The notes: a model not told the origin generated them from the letters alone. 64,000 bases of DNA from Fratercula arctica (GCA_947846985.1 CANTUZ010000003.1:56740096-56804095), one strand, 5' to 3'; positions 1 through 11,922 are shown, numbered from the stretch's first letter. Program-made: numbers and translations.

Positions 1-186
1 GAAAACGAAGGTCTAGATCACGGTCTGGTTCTCGTAAGCGTAAACACAGAAAACGTTCACGCTCAAGATCAAGAGAAAGGAAGAGAAAGTCATCTCGGTC
101 ATATTCCAGTGAAAGAAGGGCTAGGGAAAGGGAAAAAGAACGTCAGAAAAAGGGATTGCCTCCTATTCGGTCAAAAACACTAAGTG
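1..186 (+). CDS. SCAF8: SCAF8 exon encoding end of RS-rich region (5' truncated by window)
   Basis: The frame begins at base 3 and gives 61 residues dense in Arg-Ser, Arg-Lys and Glu-Arg pairs, ending in KKGLPPIRSKTLS. Such RS-like tracts lie between the CID and the RRM in SCAF4/SCAF8. The donor GTAAGT is at 187-192, and the exon ends after the first base of a valine codon completed at 2769. The start of the exon cannot be seen. The following intron (187-2768) is the longest in the window and holds only short chance reading frames. Confidence 0.93.
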
Positions 187-3100
187 GTAAGTGGTAGCTG
201 CTTACTGTTTTAATAATGTAGTGTTAAAGGGTAAAAAAGGCTTTGTTTTTCATTGAAAGAACAAGATTTAGCTTGAGTACTGTTACAAAATACAGTAACC
301 ATATTCTTTTTTGTAAGTTTCATTTCTGATGTTTCTTACAACTTAGACAGATACATCATTTCATCTTGGAGGAAAGCAAGTATCACACTGTTCTACTGAT
401 GATTTTACTCATACTGTTGCACCAGTGATTTTACTTCTGAATAGAGACTAGCAAGGGCTGTCCCTAAGTTACAGTCTGCTTTCTCTTTAATGCTGTCTTC
501 TATGGGGCATTTGAAGATGATCAGCGCTTGATCTGAAAATTAGTACGCTGATGAGACATTTAAGTATGTGATACACACTTTGGACACTCCGCTGAATATC
601 TTAGAGGCCAGTTTTGTTAAACCTTTGGAGTGCTTTTCAAATAGCTTTTCACAGGAACCAAATAGCTTTTCATAGAGCCAAAGCAAGTGGAAATGTGAAA
701 CAAGTAATTTTCTATCATAAGACAGACCGTAATGGTCCTGTCTTAAGAAAGTATTCAAAATCCAACTGGATTTCAGCTTCTGCAGAGTGCTGCTGTGCAC
801 TGCTGTCATTTCTCCAGGGAATTTATGTACTAAAAGGAAGAAAGCTAGTCGGGAGAAGAAGAACTTGCTCCATACAATTGCTTAAATCAAAGGCAATGTA
901 TTTCGAGATGAGCACTACAAACAGTGAAATTGGGTGTAGTCATCTGCTACTGTATCAGTATATCCTATTGCTGCTGTTAGCAGGACTCTGGATTCTTGGG
1001 ATGCATAGTTGTATTTAATTTATTTCTGTAATGAACTTGTGTTCCGGAATTTAACTTTGTTTAGATAGATTTTACACAGTTTCCAATGTAGTTTTGCATT
1101 TATTTTGTGTCTTAAAACTATATCATTTATCTGACAAGATAAGCAGTTCAAAATTCATTTTTGTAAAGGAAAGAGTGTTCTGTTCTCTTCACATTAATCC
1201 TTTACGTCATTACAAGGTGGCTTTACGCTCAGGACTGTACTACAGTTTAGATGTATATTTTTTTTCTTCTCTGGCCTTTCACATTAAAAGAGGCAAATCA
1301 GTTTTATGGTGTAGATTTGTCCTACTAGTCCACAAAGCAGGGAGCTATAATCAGAATGTATAGGAGCCCGGAGGCAGGGATTAAGTAACCTGATGAACAG
1401 CAGTGGTAACTGAGGTCCTGTGAAGTGACCTGGCTCATGGAAAGGGGATATTAAAAAGGCTAAATGAAGTGTGGAAACTTTGAGGGGGAAGTGTGTGTGT
1501 GTAAATAAATAGGTAATTCACCTGATAAGTGTTTTGCTTCATGAAATTTGGTCATTGACAGCCACAGTTATCACTTGCTGAGATCTGAAGAATTGTTTCA
1601 TAGAGTTTAATACCATGAGAAACAAAAGGGCCATCTACAAGCATGTGAGAAACAAGTTTTGTCTAAGAGAAATCTTAAGGCTAATCATTCTCAGTACTGC
1701 TGTCAATTGAAAATGTCAGTTTACAGAGGAACGTACAACACTGGTTTTTCAGTTTGGTGCACCAAGGTTGGTACAGGACGAATGTGTGATGTATCAAGAT
1801 GACGATGAAGAAAGGGTGTTTCCTTCATTCAGGATAGGGCAGGCCCAAGAGATCCAGATTGTCTGGTTTTGTTCTGCCATAGAACCTTTAGGATCCTGGG
1901 TGGAGTACTCGGGGTAGCAAGATATTTGATGAAAACCACCAATATTGGCCTAATCTTGTGCTGATTTAGATCAGCCTGTGTTAAGTGGAAATAACTGTTT
2001 GAGTTTGTCAAGGCTTGCATGCGTAGATTGGGCAATATTTGGGAGACAAAAGAATTGGAACCATGTGCATATGGGAGAAGGAAATTTTAGCTCACATGTC
2101 AGTGAGCGTTTATATTTGGCAAGGGGGACAGGCGTAGGCATTTGGGAGACAAATTGCAAGGATCTGGGCCTGTGGTGGAATTTATAAGAATCTGAAGTAT
2201 CATGGACATCTTCATCTCAGTGGTGGGCCTCAGTCAAATTTGTCTTTCTGCGATGTTCCCCAAGGTAAAGTAAAAATATAGTTTCCATTTCTTTCAGGTG
2301 AACATGCAGTGGATAATACTGCGGTTAAGTTCCTTCTTTAATACACTTCTAACCAGTTGGAACTTAGTCTTACTTCATTAAAACTGACTTTAAATCCTAG
2401 AGGCATGTTTTTTATGGAACATGGAATGGAAATTATTTTTTTTCCCTAAGTAATTTCTACTGCAGTTTACCTTAGCTAATAATCTACAAAATTTTATTTT
2501 CTCATTTCTTGTAAAACAACTATTTTGTTGAAAAGAAAATGAAACAAGAGGAATGAACACCTGTATTGAATATCTGTTTGGTGCCTTTTAACCCTTTAAC
2601 ATTTTTGTTAATATTCTTAATCTCTATATAGTAAGTAATAGATTTACTGTTCTTCCTTTTTGATCAGCAATTTCTATGTAATTGTAAAACCTTTTGTATC
2701 CATGCTATAGAGTATTTTATAAGCTAACATTCCAGTATTTTGATTGATGTGAATGTGTCTCTTGACAGTTTGCAGTACTACTCTTTGGGTAGGTCAAGTA
2801 GACAAGAAGGCTACACAGCAGGATTTAACTAACTTGTTTGAAGAATTTGGACAAATAGAGTCAATTAATGTAAGTAAGCATGTTATCATGCATTTTCGGG
2901 GATTACAGACTAGACATTCGAACATGCTTGTGCCTCTGAATTTCTTTTAGCAGCTTAAGCTTGTATTTAGGAGGCTGGGTTTTGTCACTGTTTAAAAACT
3001 GTGGCTGTGATACTTGCTTTTTGGTTTCCATGTGCTCTTTTGAAGTACTAAATACAGTACATGTCATGCTAAAATGCCTTTTCTGAAGCACTAAAAATTT

Positions 3101-6100
3101 GCACATTTTTTTAAACCAGGGTCTTAACAAATAAAAAGTTATGTCTTGTCTCTTTTTGTCATGTGGCACAGGGCAGGTATCCTTTGTCCATATCAGTGGA
3201 CACAAACTGATGTGTTTCCACTTTCTTCTTGGTTACTTTCCATACAGAGGATTCCTTAAATAGAATCAATGTGGATGAGCCATTTAGGAGAAAAGAAATT
3301 GTACTGTAAACATGTGTTTATTCCAAAATGTTACAATTAAAAAGATACTTATAATTAGGAGATACGATTTAGAGTGATTTAGATTTAGATATTTAGAGTT
3401 GTCCTTCAGTGTTGCCTCTAATTCAGCTTCAAGAGAAAAATTTTTTCTCCTAAAATAACATATCTACATGAGAGAAATCTAGATTTTTATCTCTTGCCTC
3501 AGCAGTTTTAAAGTGCTTCTCATGCAATTTCATTCATTTCAGATAATATTTTTACTGTTTTTCCTATCACGCTAATATATTCAAATATGTAATTAATAAG
3601 GAATAGTTTTTGTGGCATTACAGAATCTTTTAAAAAGCTTCACAAGTCAAAAAAAACGCATAGCCTGACATTTAAGACTCATTTTGATTTGTAGGTACTA
3701 GCAATTAAGAAACTTCAAAGGAAAGTAATGTAACTACCATAACGTCCCAGTGCCTGTTACATTTCAGAGGCAAGCCGTATTGTAAATAGTTCATTCTATG
3801 CATTCCACAAAGGTTTAAGTACCTAGGATAACACTGTTGTGTATCTTAAAACATATTTTTTTTAAGAACTGCATTAAAATCTGTCACCTTAAATATTTTT
3901 GTTCGTTATGTTACTGTATGCTCCTAAACAACATAAAAGCACACCTGTATTTTTCAATAAAACTAAAATAAGCAACTGTCATACATGATTTGCAGACTTT
4001 CAAAGATCACATGCCACATCATACTTTTCTTTCCTAAATAAAACGTTAAAGCGAGTGGAAATCACACTTCGGGAATGAGGACTCTGCCCTTTAAAAATGC
4101 AAGATACTTTTAATCACTAGTTTGTACCTCTGTGAAAGGTTGTTGCTCAGCTCACAGTGAATTTGGAGCTTAAGAAGAGGTTGCAATCTTTGCTTTTCTG
4201 AAGTTGTCACAGTATAGCCCAGTTCTTGCCTGCTCATGTTGCTTTTTTTCTGTAGATGATTCCCCCAAGAGGTTGTGCTTATGTCTGTATGGTTCATAGA
4301 CAAGATGCGTATCGTGCTCTTCAGAAACTTAGTTCTGGGTCCTATAAAATTGGATCTAAAATTATTAAGGTAAGTTGATTTTGATCTAAGGATGTTGTCC
4401 ATTTCAAATACAGCACAGTTTTAATATGACCATTTGTCACTTAGCAGCTGTTCATTCAGATGTGGAATATGGAGTAGAGTAATGAAGCAATAAGGTGTAA
4501 ATTGTTTTCTTTCCTCTCTGTGTAAAATGCAGCTTTTGATAGGCAATATGGAAGATAGTAAAATGAAATTATGACTTGATACTTAGGAAATACTTGGAGA
4601 ACATTTTATGTACGTGCTAGTGATAAGACTACAAGGCTGTAAACAACCTAAGTTCTGTAACTGATTATGTGTATCACTTAATATTAATAGTATTCTTATG
4701 GAGGTAAGTATATGATCAAATGCTGTGGTTTTTCCTACTTTCTTTGCTGCTTTAGGATGAGTCCTTGAAGTACTGTATTTTTAATTTCCCCATATATATG
4801 TTAGAGTTAATGTAGAACAAATTTAAGCTTTTTGATGTAATTAATCTTCCACATACCTGTTGCAGAGGCCAAGTAAACTTCCTACAAGTTCATTTAAAAT
4901 GAAAAACTTGTTAAAACTTTAATATATAGACACTGAAGATTGATCTGCAATGACAGAAACATGAAGGAAATTATCTGAAGTACTCTGTTCACAGGTTATA
5001 TGATTTAACCGGGTTATCTGGTTGGGTTTTATTTTCAGATTGCCTGGGCTTTGAATAAAGGTGTGAAAACAGAATACAAGCAATTCTGGGATGTGGATCT
5101 GGGAGTTTCATATATTCCTTGGGAGAAAGTAAAATTGGATGATTTGGAGGGCTTTGCTGAAGGTGGCATGATTGACCAGGAAACCGTAAATACAGGTATG
5201 GACATGAACAATGATTCTGATAGTTAGAAAATGTGTTTATTTTGGTAACTGCAAATCCTCAGAAAGTTTATTGTTTAGGTAATTGTTTAGTTTTTCAATT
5301 TACATAAATTTTACTAGCTACTTGCTTACAATATAAATGGTACTAATCATGAAATCTAGATTGCCGTTCTAGATGAGTAACGAGTTGATTGTCATGACAA
5401 TGAGGAATTAGTGACAAAGGGGAATTAATTTAAGCAGGTTAATAAAGGTTCATATTTACAGTTAAGAATTCGCTGTGCACTCGTTTCCAAGTAGGTAAGA
5501 TATTAATGTAAAAATTATGATCAGCTTGTGATTGTGAAAAGTCTTGTATTCAGGTATAAGACTTAACTTGGAGTTGGAACTTGTCCAAATAGGCATAGTT
5601 TTGCTGAACCTTAAGGTATTTCCTCCATAAAGTTGAAGAGACAGAAAAGCAAGTAATGTTAGACCTTACTCTGAAACTCAGTTAATTGAGAAGTTTGTTA
5701 GGTTTGTGAAAGATTCATGAGTACTGTGTTGTCTTGAAATGGATCTAGCATCAAATGACTGGACTGTACTGAAGTAAACAGTAGGTTAAGACGGTTTTAT
5801 AATAGTGATAATAATTTTTCAGGTCAAAATGCAGTCTTGCTTTGAGTAAAAACTGAATATAAATGACAAAAATTAAAACATAGAACAGTACTGAAATACA
5901 TTACATACTATATTATACTTGAAATACAAAACTTTTTGAGGAAGTGGCAGAAGGAAGAAAAGGGGGTTGGGGTGAGGTTTGTTTAACATGAGGATTCTCT
6001 GTCATTGTACAGTAGCCAGCTGATAACATCACTGTGTTGACAACAGCAATTTTTAGAAAACTGGAGCATACTCTATATTACAAATTATTAACAAAATGAT

Positions 6101-9100
6101 TGGTGAAAAAACTTGGCAAGTTTTGAAAAATCAGTTTCTATATAGGCATAATGAAACAGTATTGCAGGTGATTAAAGATATTTTACATTCTTTAAAATAT
6201 ATAATAATAAATAATAGCACTTCTTTTCATAATGAGTTTGGGGGTTATTTGTGATGAATCTACATAGATACCAGATTAAAATTCATTTTTGAAGAAGGAA
6301 GAAGACTTTTTAGTACTTAAACAAAAATAACACATTAATTATCTTTTTATATTAAAACTATACCTTTTTCTAAAGAATGGGAAACAGCCAGAAGCTCAGA
6401 AGCTGCTAAAGAAAATACCCAAACTACGCAGAGTGCTGCAGTTGATAAGAGTACAGTTATTACAACGCAGACAGAAGCTTACACGCAACCAGTCACCATG
6501 CTGCAGGTTTGTATTGGTCTTAATTTGCAAAAACCCCACAGAACTGGAGGGCAAACTTTTTATTCGGTACAGATAAAGTCTAATGCTGAGTTAAGGTGCT
6601 TAACTCCTGCATTTATCTCTGAAATATTTCAGAGTAGAATCAGTTGCTGTGGTTGAGCAAAATCTTTTGTTTCATACACAACATATTCCAAACTTGTGTA
6701 CAATCTCAAATGAAGACTTAAATGTTGAAGACAAAGCAATGTAAAAAAAAATAATAAATACTGGCACATTAGGCTTTTAAGGAGAAATCAGAATGAGCTT
6801 ACAGAAAGTATTTTGCTTATAGAGCAAAGCATCTTTCTGTAAGCTAAGCAATGCAATAATATTTGTTTATTTTTGCTTTTTTCTTCTCCACCTATGTGCT
6901 TTTCCCCCTATCAACTTTGAATATAAGTTTATTTTCTCAGTAATTTTGGGCAGGACTTTATAGGGACAGTCTCCTCTTTAAAAGATCTGATTATTCAAAT
7001 AGTGTGCTGTTGCACTCTATATGCAGTAATTCATGAGAGTCTTTGATTCTCTGCTGTATTTTTTTTTCCTTTCTGCTAAAACAGGGAATTTTTATTAGCA
7101 TCCAGTCAGTATCAAGGTATTGTGGAAGGCTAGAAGAATACAGTGTAATTTTTCTTGAGTGTACTATGCTACGCAAGTTTATCAAATGTAAATACAAATG
7201 CTTTTTGTCAAACTCTAAATCCTTTTTATAATGACCATATGAAATTGTAAAATGAGAAACAGTTGCTTAATGCAAAATTTTTTTTGTATTCCTATTATTA
7301 CTGTTTTATCTTTCCTAACATGTAGGGACATTTCCAATACTTGAGCTGACCTAAAATTACTATGAAAGTTAACATATTTTCCTTCACTTGCATTGAGTTT
7401 GGAGCTTTTTTCTTTTCACAAAAATTGTCTTCAGTCTGCTTATTTCAACTGTCTTCTACTGTATACTCTGTTCAGTATATATTTAAATGTATATGTATTG
7501 CTTTTATTCTGCTGCAAATTGCTTGTAATTATACAGAAGTTTGAGAAATAGTAAGTAATTTTCAGAATTTCATCAGGATTACTGGCCTTATAATTGCATA
7601 CACTAAATTCAACTTTCCAGTACTGTTGTAAAATACATAAATTTTTCCAATGAGAATCGAATCACTGTTCTAAGTGCTCTCAAATTGCCATACTACCTAC
7701 GTTTTTCTTCCTTTTCTCTCTCTGCATCCACCTCTCTCCCATAAGCAAATTTTTGTTCTTGAATAAGTATAGTGTTTAACCGTGTATTTTTCTGTTCTTT
7801 TTAGAATAAAGAAAAGATAGCATAGGATTCTTCCAGTGTCGTTGTTTACCTGTAGTGTAGGTACCGTTTCAGAATGCAGTCTGATTCTTCAGGGTGTTCA
7901 GAACACATACAAAGCCGTTGGTATATTTAGTGCTTAACATGAATTGCAGTTGAATCAGTTCATTCCTCTTTAATGTCATCGAATACTGCTAAGTATTGAA
8001 GTTGCTTGTTTTTTCTTTCCATGGAAAAAGATTCCAGTAGCTCCTGCTGTGCCTGCTGTTAGCTTGGTTCCACCTGCGTTTCCTGTCACAATGTCTGTCC
8101 CTCCTCCTGGTTATAGCGCAATTCCTCCTCCACCCTTCTTGCGAGCGAGTTTCAACCCTTCACAGCCACCTCCAGGTAAATTAGTAAAAATGAACTTGAG
8201 TAGGTAATGAGTGTACTCAGTTTGTGTGCTTCTATGTACATCATGCTTTGTATAGTTTTCCATCAGCTACTGGTTACTGCTTGAGCAAGTTGACCTTTGA
8301 ATCTTTAATTTTAATCCAGTATGAAATTTCTTACGGCTGATTTAATATTATTTTTACCAGTGTATTCTGTTGAGAATAGGAATTAGAGCAGAATTTTTTT
8401 TGAACTGTGATAAAAACGAACATTTAAAAATCCTTAAGATTAATCTCTTTTCTTTGGAAGACTTTGAAACTCTTCATTTTCTTCTTTAGATACTGCTGGC
8501 AGAAATGACTTCTAAACATGCACATGCAGATCATCCACAGTGAAGTTGGGGTTGTTTTTGAAAGCAATAACCACTGTTGCCTCTTCCCATGCATCTGTTG
8601 TTTGCTAGTCTTCAGTGCTGCAGCTTTTCAGGATGAATAATGTAGGCAAAGCCTTTACTGCAAAACTTTATTTTCTTCCCTTGTAATAATTTGTCATTTT
8701 TTTCCATACAGGTTATATGCCTCCTCCAGTTCCACCTGTGGTCCCACCACCTGTTGTCCCACCACCTGTTGTCCCACCAGTTGTTCCAACACGTAAGTTT
8801 GATTCTTCTAATAGTTGTTTGATATGCTGCTTGTTATTTAATCAAAAGCAAGTTAATCCTGTGTAATAGAAAATGGCAACACAGAAGTTATTGTTTAGAT
8901 GGTTTAAGCAGGTATTGAGAAAAAGATTTACAGAGCTTTTCAAGTTGACTGAAAAATTATACTTAGAAGGGAGTTACTGAAAAAAATTGTGGCGAATTAT
9001 TTATTATTTCTATGTACAGTTCAATATTTGAACCTGTCTATAACAGATGTATCTATTGATCTATTTGGTGTTAAGTCACTGAATAATTTATAATAATTTA

Positions 9101-11922
9101 TTTTTTTAGCCTTTTAACTGTATTCATTTAACATTTAAAAATATCTGTTAAAGGATAAAGATTGCTTAGGTTGCCTGCAGTTCATGATTTCTACAAAAAA
9201 ATTAAATATTGAAGTGCTGATTGAGGATAAGAAATTATTATTAAAAAATGGGTAATTAATTTCACTTATTTTGATTTATCAGCCTGACCTCTGCCAAACC
9301 AATCTTGAAGGCTTGACTATATGATTACTGTGATACACTTCTGTTATTTCTCTACAGCTTTAGTACAACCTCCATTACCAATTGCACAAGAGACGATGAA
9401 GGATGTTCCTTTTACTAGCCTTGTTCTACCAGTTGGCACAGTTACTAGCAATCTAGTTACTCCAACATTATCTGCTGGAAGCGTTTTTAATCCTCTGCCA
9501 ATCAGCAAACCAGAATCAGATGAAAAGGGATCACATCTTGCAGACCTTCAGATTTCTTCCAGTGAAAACAATAGATCTGGTAAGAAATGTCTTTATTGTC
9601 TGATATGATTGCATGCAGGAAGCATCATACTTCTGACGTGATTTTTGCAGATCACAGTCCATTGCACTAATAACTACAGAGTAGGAAGTTTTAGGCTGGG
9701 TATAATTTTCGATTTAAGTTGTAGGAGTAGTGGGAACCATCTCTGTCATCATCTGATCATTGATTTTTAGCAGTTTATGCTCAGGGATGTTTTCTTCGTA
9801 GACTCAAGAAGTAAAGCTGAGACTGGGAACCCTTTAGAAAACTTCTTAAAAGCGCATTCTTAGTACACAAGTGGCAATGGAAAGGAGCAGGAGAGGGTAG
9901 GATAATATAACATTTATAGAATGACATTAAAGTTTTTAATAAATTGGGTAAATTTGGGTAAATCGCAGAAATTGGGTAATGGCTGTGGGGTTTGTCAGTT
10001 TTAAGCTGCTGTGTAGAGATGCTCATTTCTGTGGCATAATGTCTGTTTATCATCAATGTGATTAACATTATGTATATTCATGATAGAAACTGAGGCAGAC
10101 CTTGTCAGCAGTATCATCACTGAATGTGTGAACTGAATAAGAATTAAGCTGCATTTTGTTTTGAATGCTATGTGTTACACTGTCATTTTCTGTTAACTGT
10201 TCTTCTTGTTGCTGCATTTTAGTGCAGAGTGATGTCTCAAGTAGCTCTGGACTTGTTGGAGGAGTGCAGCCACCCAGCGTCTCAAGCAGTTCTGGGCTTA
10301 CTGGAGAAGGGCAACCACCCAGTGTCTCAAGTAGCTCTGGACTTGCAGGGGGAGTACAGCCACCCAGTGTTTCAAGCAGCTCTGGACTTGTAGGAGGAGT
10401 GCAACCACCAACTGTTTCAAGCAGTTCTGGTCTTGCAGGAGGAGTGCAGCTACCTACTGTCTCCAGTAGCTCTTCTCTTGCTGGCGGAGTTCAGCCAACC
10501 AGTGTCTCAAGTAGCCCTGGACTTATGGCTGGAGTGCAACCACCAAGTGTCTCAAGTAGCTCAGGGCTTCTAGCTGGAGTGCATCCACCCAGTGTCTCAA
10601 GCAGCCCTGGCCTTCTGACAGGAATGCAGCCACCCAATGTCTCAAGCAGCTCAGGAGTTCTGGCAGGAATACAGCCACCGAGTGTCTCTAGCAACTCTGG
10701 GCTTCTCATAATGCCACCACCCAACGTTTCAAGTAGTTCTGGACTTATGGGAGTTCCACCACCAAATATTTCAAATAGTTCCGGACTTCTGCCAATGCAG
10801 CATCCAGCTGGGGTTCAAAACATGCCTCATTTAAATATTAGTAGTCAAAGGATGCCGGGAATGCCTCTCATAGATATCCGTCCAGGCCTAATGCCCCATT
10901 CGCCTGGACCAAGGTTTCCATTAATGCAGCCAGGAATGCCACCGCAGCGTAGTATTCCTCCGCCAGCAATCCTTGATCCATCTCTTCACCCACCACCTCG
11001 AGGTCCTTTTCCTCCAGGAGATATTTTTAATCAACCAGAAAGACCTTTTGGAACACCAGGAAGACAAAATATTGATAGCATTTCTAATCCGGAGAAAAGA
11101 CTACCACTTGGAGGCGATAATATTCAGCAGGAAGGAGACAGAGATTATCGCTTTCCTCCAGTGGAAAACCGAGATAATCTTAACAGACCATCTCCAGTAG
11201 ATGTCAGAGATTCTGTTGGACGACCACCAGTTGATCCAAGAGAGGCTATAGGAAGGCCTCCAGTAGATGGAAGAGAACACTTTGCAAGACCACACGTAGA
11301 CATGAGAGAAAGTTTTGGAAGACCGGGTATAGATAACCTTGGTCGAAGAGAGCATTTTGGTTTCAATTCAGACAAGCACTGGGGACAAAGAGGAGACTAT
11401 GATGAAAGAGAGCACCATGCCTTCCCTATTTATGGTGGCCCTAAAGGCTTCCATGAAGACAGAGAGAGGTTTCGGCATGTAAACTATAGGTTTGATAGTA
11501 GAAGTGGTCCCAATTGGAACAGAGGATTTGAACAAGATGCTCACAGAGATTTTGATGACCGCAGAAGACCCTGGGAAAGACAGAGGGATAGGGATGACAG
11601 AGATTTCAATTTTTGCAGAGAAATTAATGGGAACAGGTTTGGAAGAGACAGAATGTCAAACAACTGGATCCCCCCTCCACATCCACGGGTTTTTGAATAT
11701 TTTGATGGGGCCACTTCCCAACGCAAAGCCGATAATATGCCCCGGGTAAACGGTGAAAATACAGAGACAGAAAGTCAGCCACCAACTGCACAGGTGCAGG
11801 ACGATCCAGAACTTTATGAAAAACTGACATCTTCCGTCGAGATAAACAAAGAGAAGAGTGACACAGAAGCTGATATAGAAAGTGAACCAGTGGTAGAAAG
11901 CACAGAAACTGAGGGGACATAA
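1..11922 (+). CDS. SCAF8: SCAF8 (SR-related CTD-associated factor 8), 3' nine exons, 5' partial
   Basis: Joined exons are 1-186, 2769-2869, 4256-4369, 5039-5195, 6376-6506, 8031-8175, 8712-8792, 9358-9579 and 10223-11922. All introns are GT-AG and the frame is continuous for 944 residues to TAA. Order: RS-rich segment (1-61), one RRM (about 62-140, RNP2 LWVGQV, RNP1 RGCAYVCM), linker ending in EWE, Pro/Val-rich region (230-305), 13 serine repeats (382-573), Pro/Met-rich stretch, RPPVD repeats, Arg/Asp-rich tail, and an acidic C-terminus ending STETEGT. Family knowledge: SCAF8 is a nuclear protein that binds the phosphorylated RNA polymerase II C-terminal domain through an N-terminal CID and, with SCAF4, prevents premature cleavage and polyadenylation. 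The CID lies upstream of this window. The human protein is about 1,270 residues, so roughly the last three quarters is here. SCAF4 is the paralogue; the RRM wording and C-terminus fit SCAF8 better. Introns contain no coding element or repeat that I recognise. Confidence 0.96.
2769..2869 (+). CDS. SCAF8: SCAF8 exon: first half of RRM (RNP2)
   Basis: The acceptor is TTGACAG at 2762-2768 and the donor is GTAAGT at 2870-2875. The exon encodes CSTTLWVGQVDKKATQ and on to FGQIESIN. LWVGQV (2783-2800) is the RNP2 strand of the RNA recognition motif. The exon is entered in phase 1 and left in phase 0. Its wording (KKATQQDLTNLFEEFGQ) matches SCAF8 more closely than SCAF4. Confidence 0.95.
4256..4369 (+). 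CDS. SCAF8: SCAF8 exon: second half of RRM (RNP1)
   Basis: The acceptor is a T-rich tract ending TGTAG at 4255 and the donor is GTAAGT at 4370. Its 38 whole codons start MIPPRGCAYVCMVHRQDAY. RGCAYVCM (4268-4291) is the RNP1 strand; the usual aromatic positions are Tyr and Cys here, as in the SCAF family. A helix and the last beta strand (SYKIGSKIIK) follow. Both phases are 0, so skipping this exon would remove RNP1 without shifting the frame. Confidence 0.95.
5039..5195 (+). CDS. SCAF8: SCAF8 exon: RRM end and conserved C-terminal extension
   Basis: The acceptor is TTTTCAG at 5032-5038 and the donor is GTATGG at 5196, a weaker donor than its neighbours. The exon encodes IAWALNKGVKTEYKQFWDVD, then a stretch with YIPWEKVK and GGMIDQETVNT. 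This block directly follows the RRM fold and is strongly conserved between SCAF4 and SCAF8. It leaves in phase 1, and the split Glu codon is completed at 6376. Confidence 0.95.
6376..6506 (+). CDS. SCAF8: SCAF8 exon: Thr/Gln-rich linker
   Basis: The acceptor is CTTTTTCTAAAG ending 6375 and the donor is GTTTGT at 6507. After the split Glu codon it reads WETARSSEAAKENTQTTQSA and ends VTMLQ. It is a low-complexity linker rich in Thr, Gln and Ala with no recognised fold. Orthologues have a comparable but poorly conserved segment here. Its identity rests on frame continuity and on the conserved flanking words EWE and MLQIPVAPA. Confidence 0.92.
8031..8175 (+). CDS. SCAF8: SCAF8 exon: proline-rich region
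   Basis: The acceptor AG is at 8029-8030, preceded by a pyrimidine tract that is interrupted by ATGGAAAA. The donor is GTAAAT at 8176. It encodes IPVAPAVPAVSLVPPAFP and on to PPPFLRASFNPSQPPP. The LRASFNPSQPPP segment is a recognisable SCAF8 signature. The Pro-rich stretches could be docking sites for SH3/WW/EVH1-type domains, but no partner can be named from the sequence. Confidence 0.94.
8712..8792 (+). CDS. SCAF8: SCAF8 short exon: Val-Val-Pro-Pro-Pro repeats
   Basis: The acceptor is CATACAG ending 8711 and the donor is GTAAGT at 8793. This 81-nt exon encodes GYMPPPVPPVVPPPVVPPP and on to VPT. It holds three 15-nt tandem units (8738-8752, 8753-8767, 8768-8782), each read as V-V-P-P-P or V-V-P-P-V. 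Both ends are phase 1, so it could be skipped in frame. Confidence 0.94.
9358..9579 (+). CDS. SCAF8: SCAF8 exon: Ser/Pro/Thr-rich segment
   Basis: The acceptor is TCTACAG at 9351-9357 and the donor is GTAAGA at 9580. It encodes PLVQPPLPIAQETMKDVPF and on to LADLQISSSENNRS. The words SLV, SNLVT, AGSVFNPL and ISSSEN correspond to the human orthologue's order. The phase is 1 at both ends. The segment has no predicted fold. Confidence 0.94.
10223..11922 (+). CDS. SCAF8: SCAF8 terminal coding exon with serine-proline tandem repeats
   Basis: The acceptor is CATTTTAG ending 10222; the exon runs open for 565 codons to TAA at 11920-11922. It begins VQSDVSSSSGL. It then holds about 13 units of roughly 15 residues (10231-10806), a Pro/Met-rich block with the SCAF8-specific words DIRPGLMPHSPGPRFPL and PPRGPFPPGDIF, and about five 11-residue RPPVDxRE units (11185-11340). 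An Arg/Asp/Glu-rich region follows (DDRRRPWERQRDRDDRDF), then a conserved PPPHPRVFEYFDGATSQRK block and an acidic end. No intron interrupts it. Small open frames on the opposite strand and in other frames (for example 10491-10724 on the minus strand) are shadows of the repeats. Confidence 0.96.
10231..10806 (+). repeat. 45-nt tandem repeat array inside SCAF8 last exon
   Basis: There are about 13 copies of a 15-codon unit with consensus S-V-S-S-S-S-G-L-x-G-G-V-Q-P-P. The first five units are nearly identical in protein and close in DNA. Later units diverge (NVSSSSGVLAGIQPP) and the last three are slightly shorter. A related but more heterogeneous repeat is present at the same position in the mammalian protein, so the array is ancestral and appears to have been homogenised in this lineage. 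Confidence 0.92.
11185..11340 (+). repeat. 33-nt RPPVDxRE tandem repeats in SCAF8
   Basis: Five degenerate units of 11-12 residues read RPSPVDVRDSVG, RPPVDPREAIG, RPPVDGREHFA, RPHVDMRESFG and RPGIDN. Each unit carries a Pro-Val-Asp core followed by Arg-Glu/Asp. They precede the Arg/Asp-rich tail and are conserved in kind in SCAF8 orthologues. A function is not known to me. Confidence 0.8.

Noticed and set aside
614..1018. A 134-codon plus-strand frame in the first SCAF8 intron.
   Set aside because: It has no homology, no flanking splice pair in frame with SCAF8, and low-complexity composition. The coding path joins 186 directly to 2769 with a perfect split codon.
9321..9608. A 95-codon frame that looks like a separate small gene.
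   Set aside because: It is the SCAF8 exon 9358-9579 read through into its flanking introns. The acceptor and donor define the true limits.
10491..10724. A minus-strand repetitive frame (PELLETLGGCIPA units).
   Set aside because: It is the antisense shadow of the SCAF8 45-nt repeats. A 45-nt period keeps an antisense frame open by itself.
1..11922. The possibility that the gene is SCAF4 rather than SCAF8.
   Set aside because: The RRM words (KKATQQDLTNLFEEFGQ), the long GGVQPP-type repeats, the RPPVDxRE repeats and the STETEGT end match SCAF8. SCAF4 differs in the RRM and lacks these repeats.
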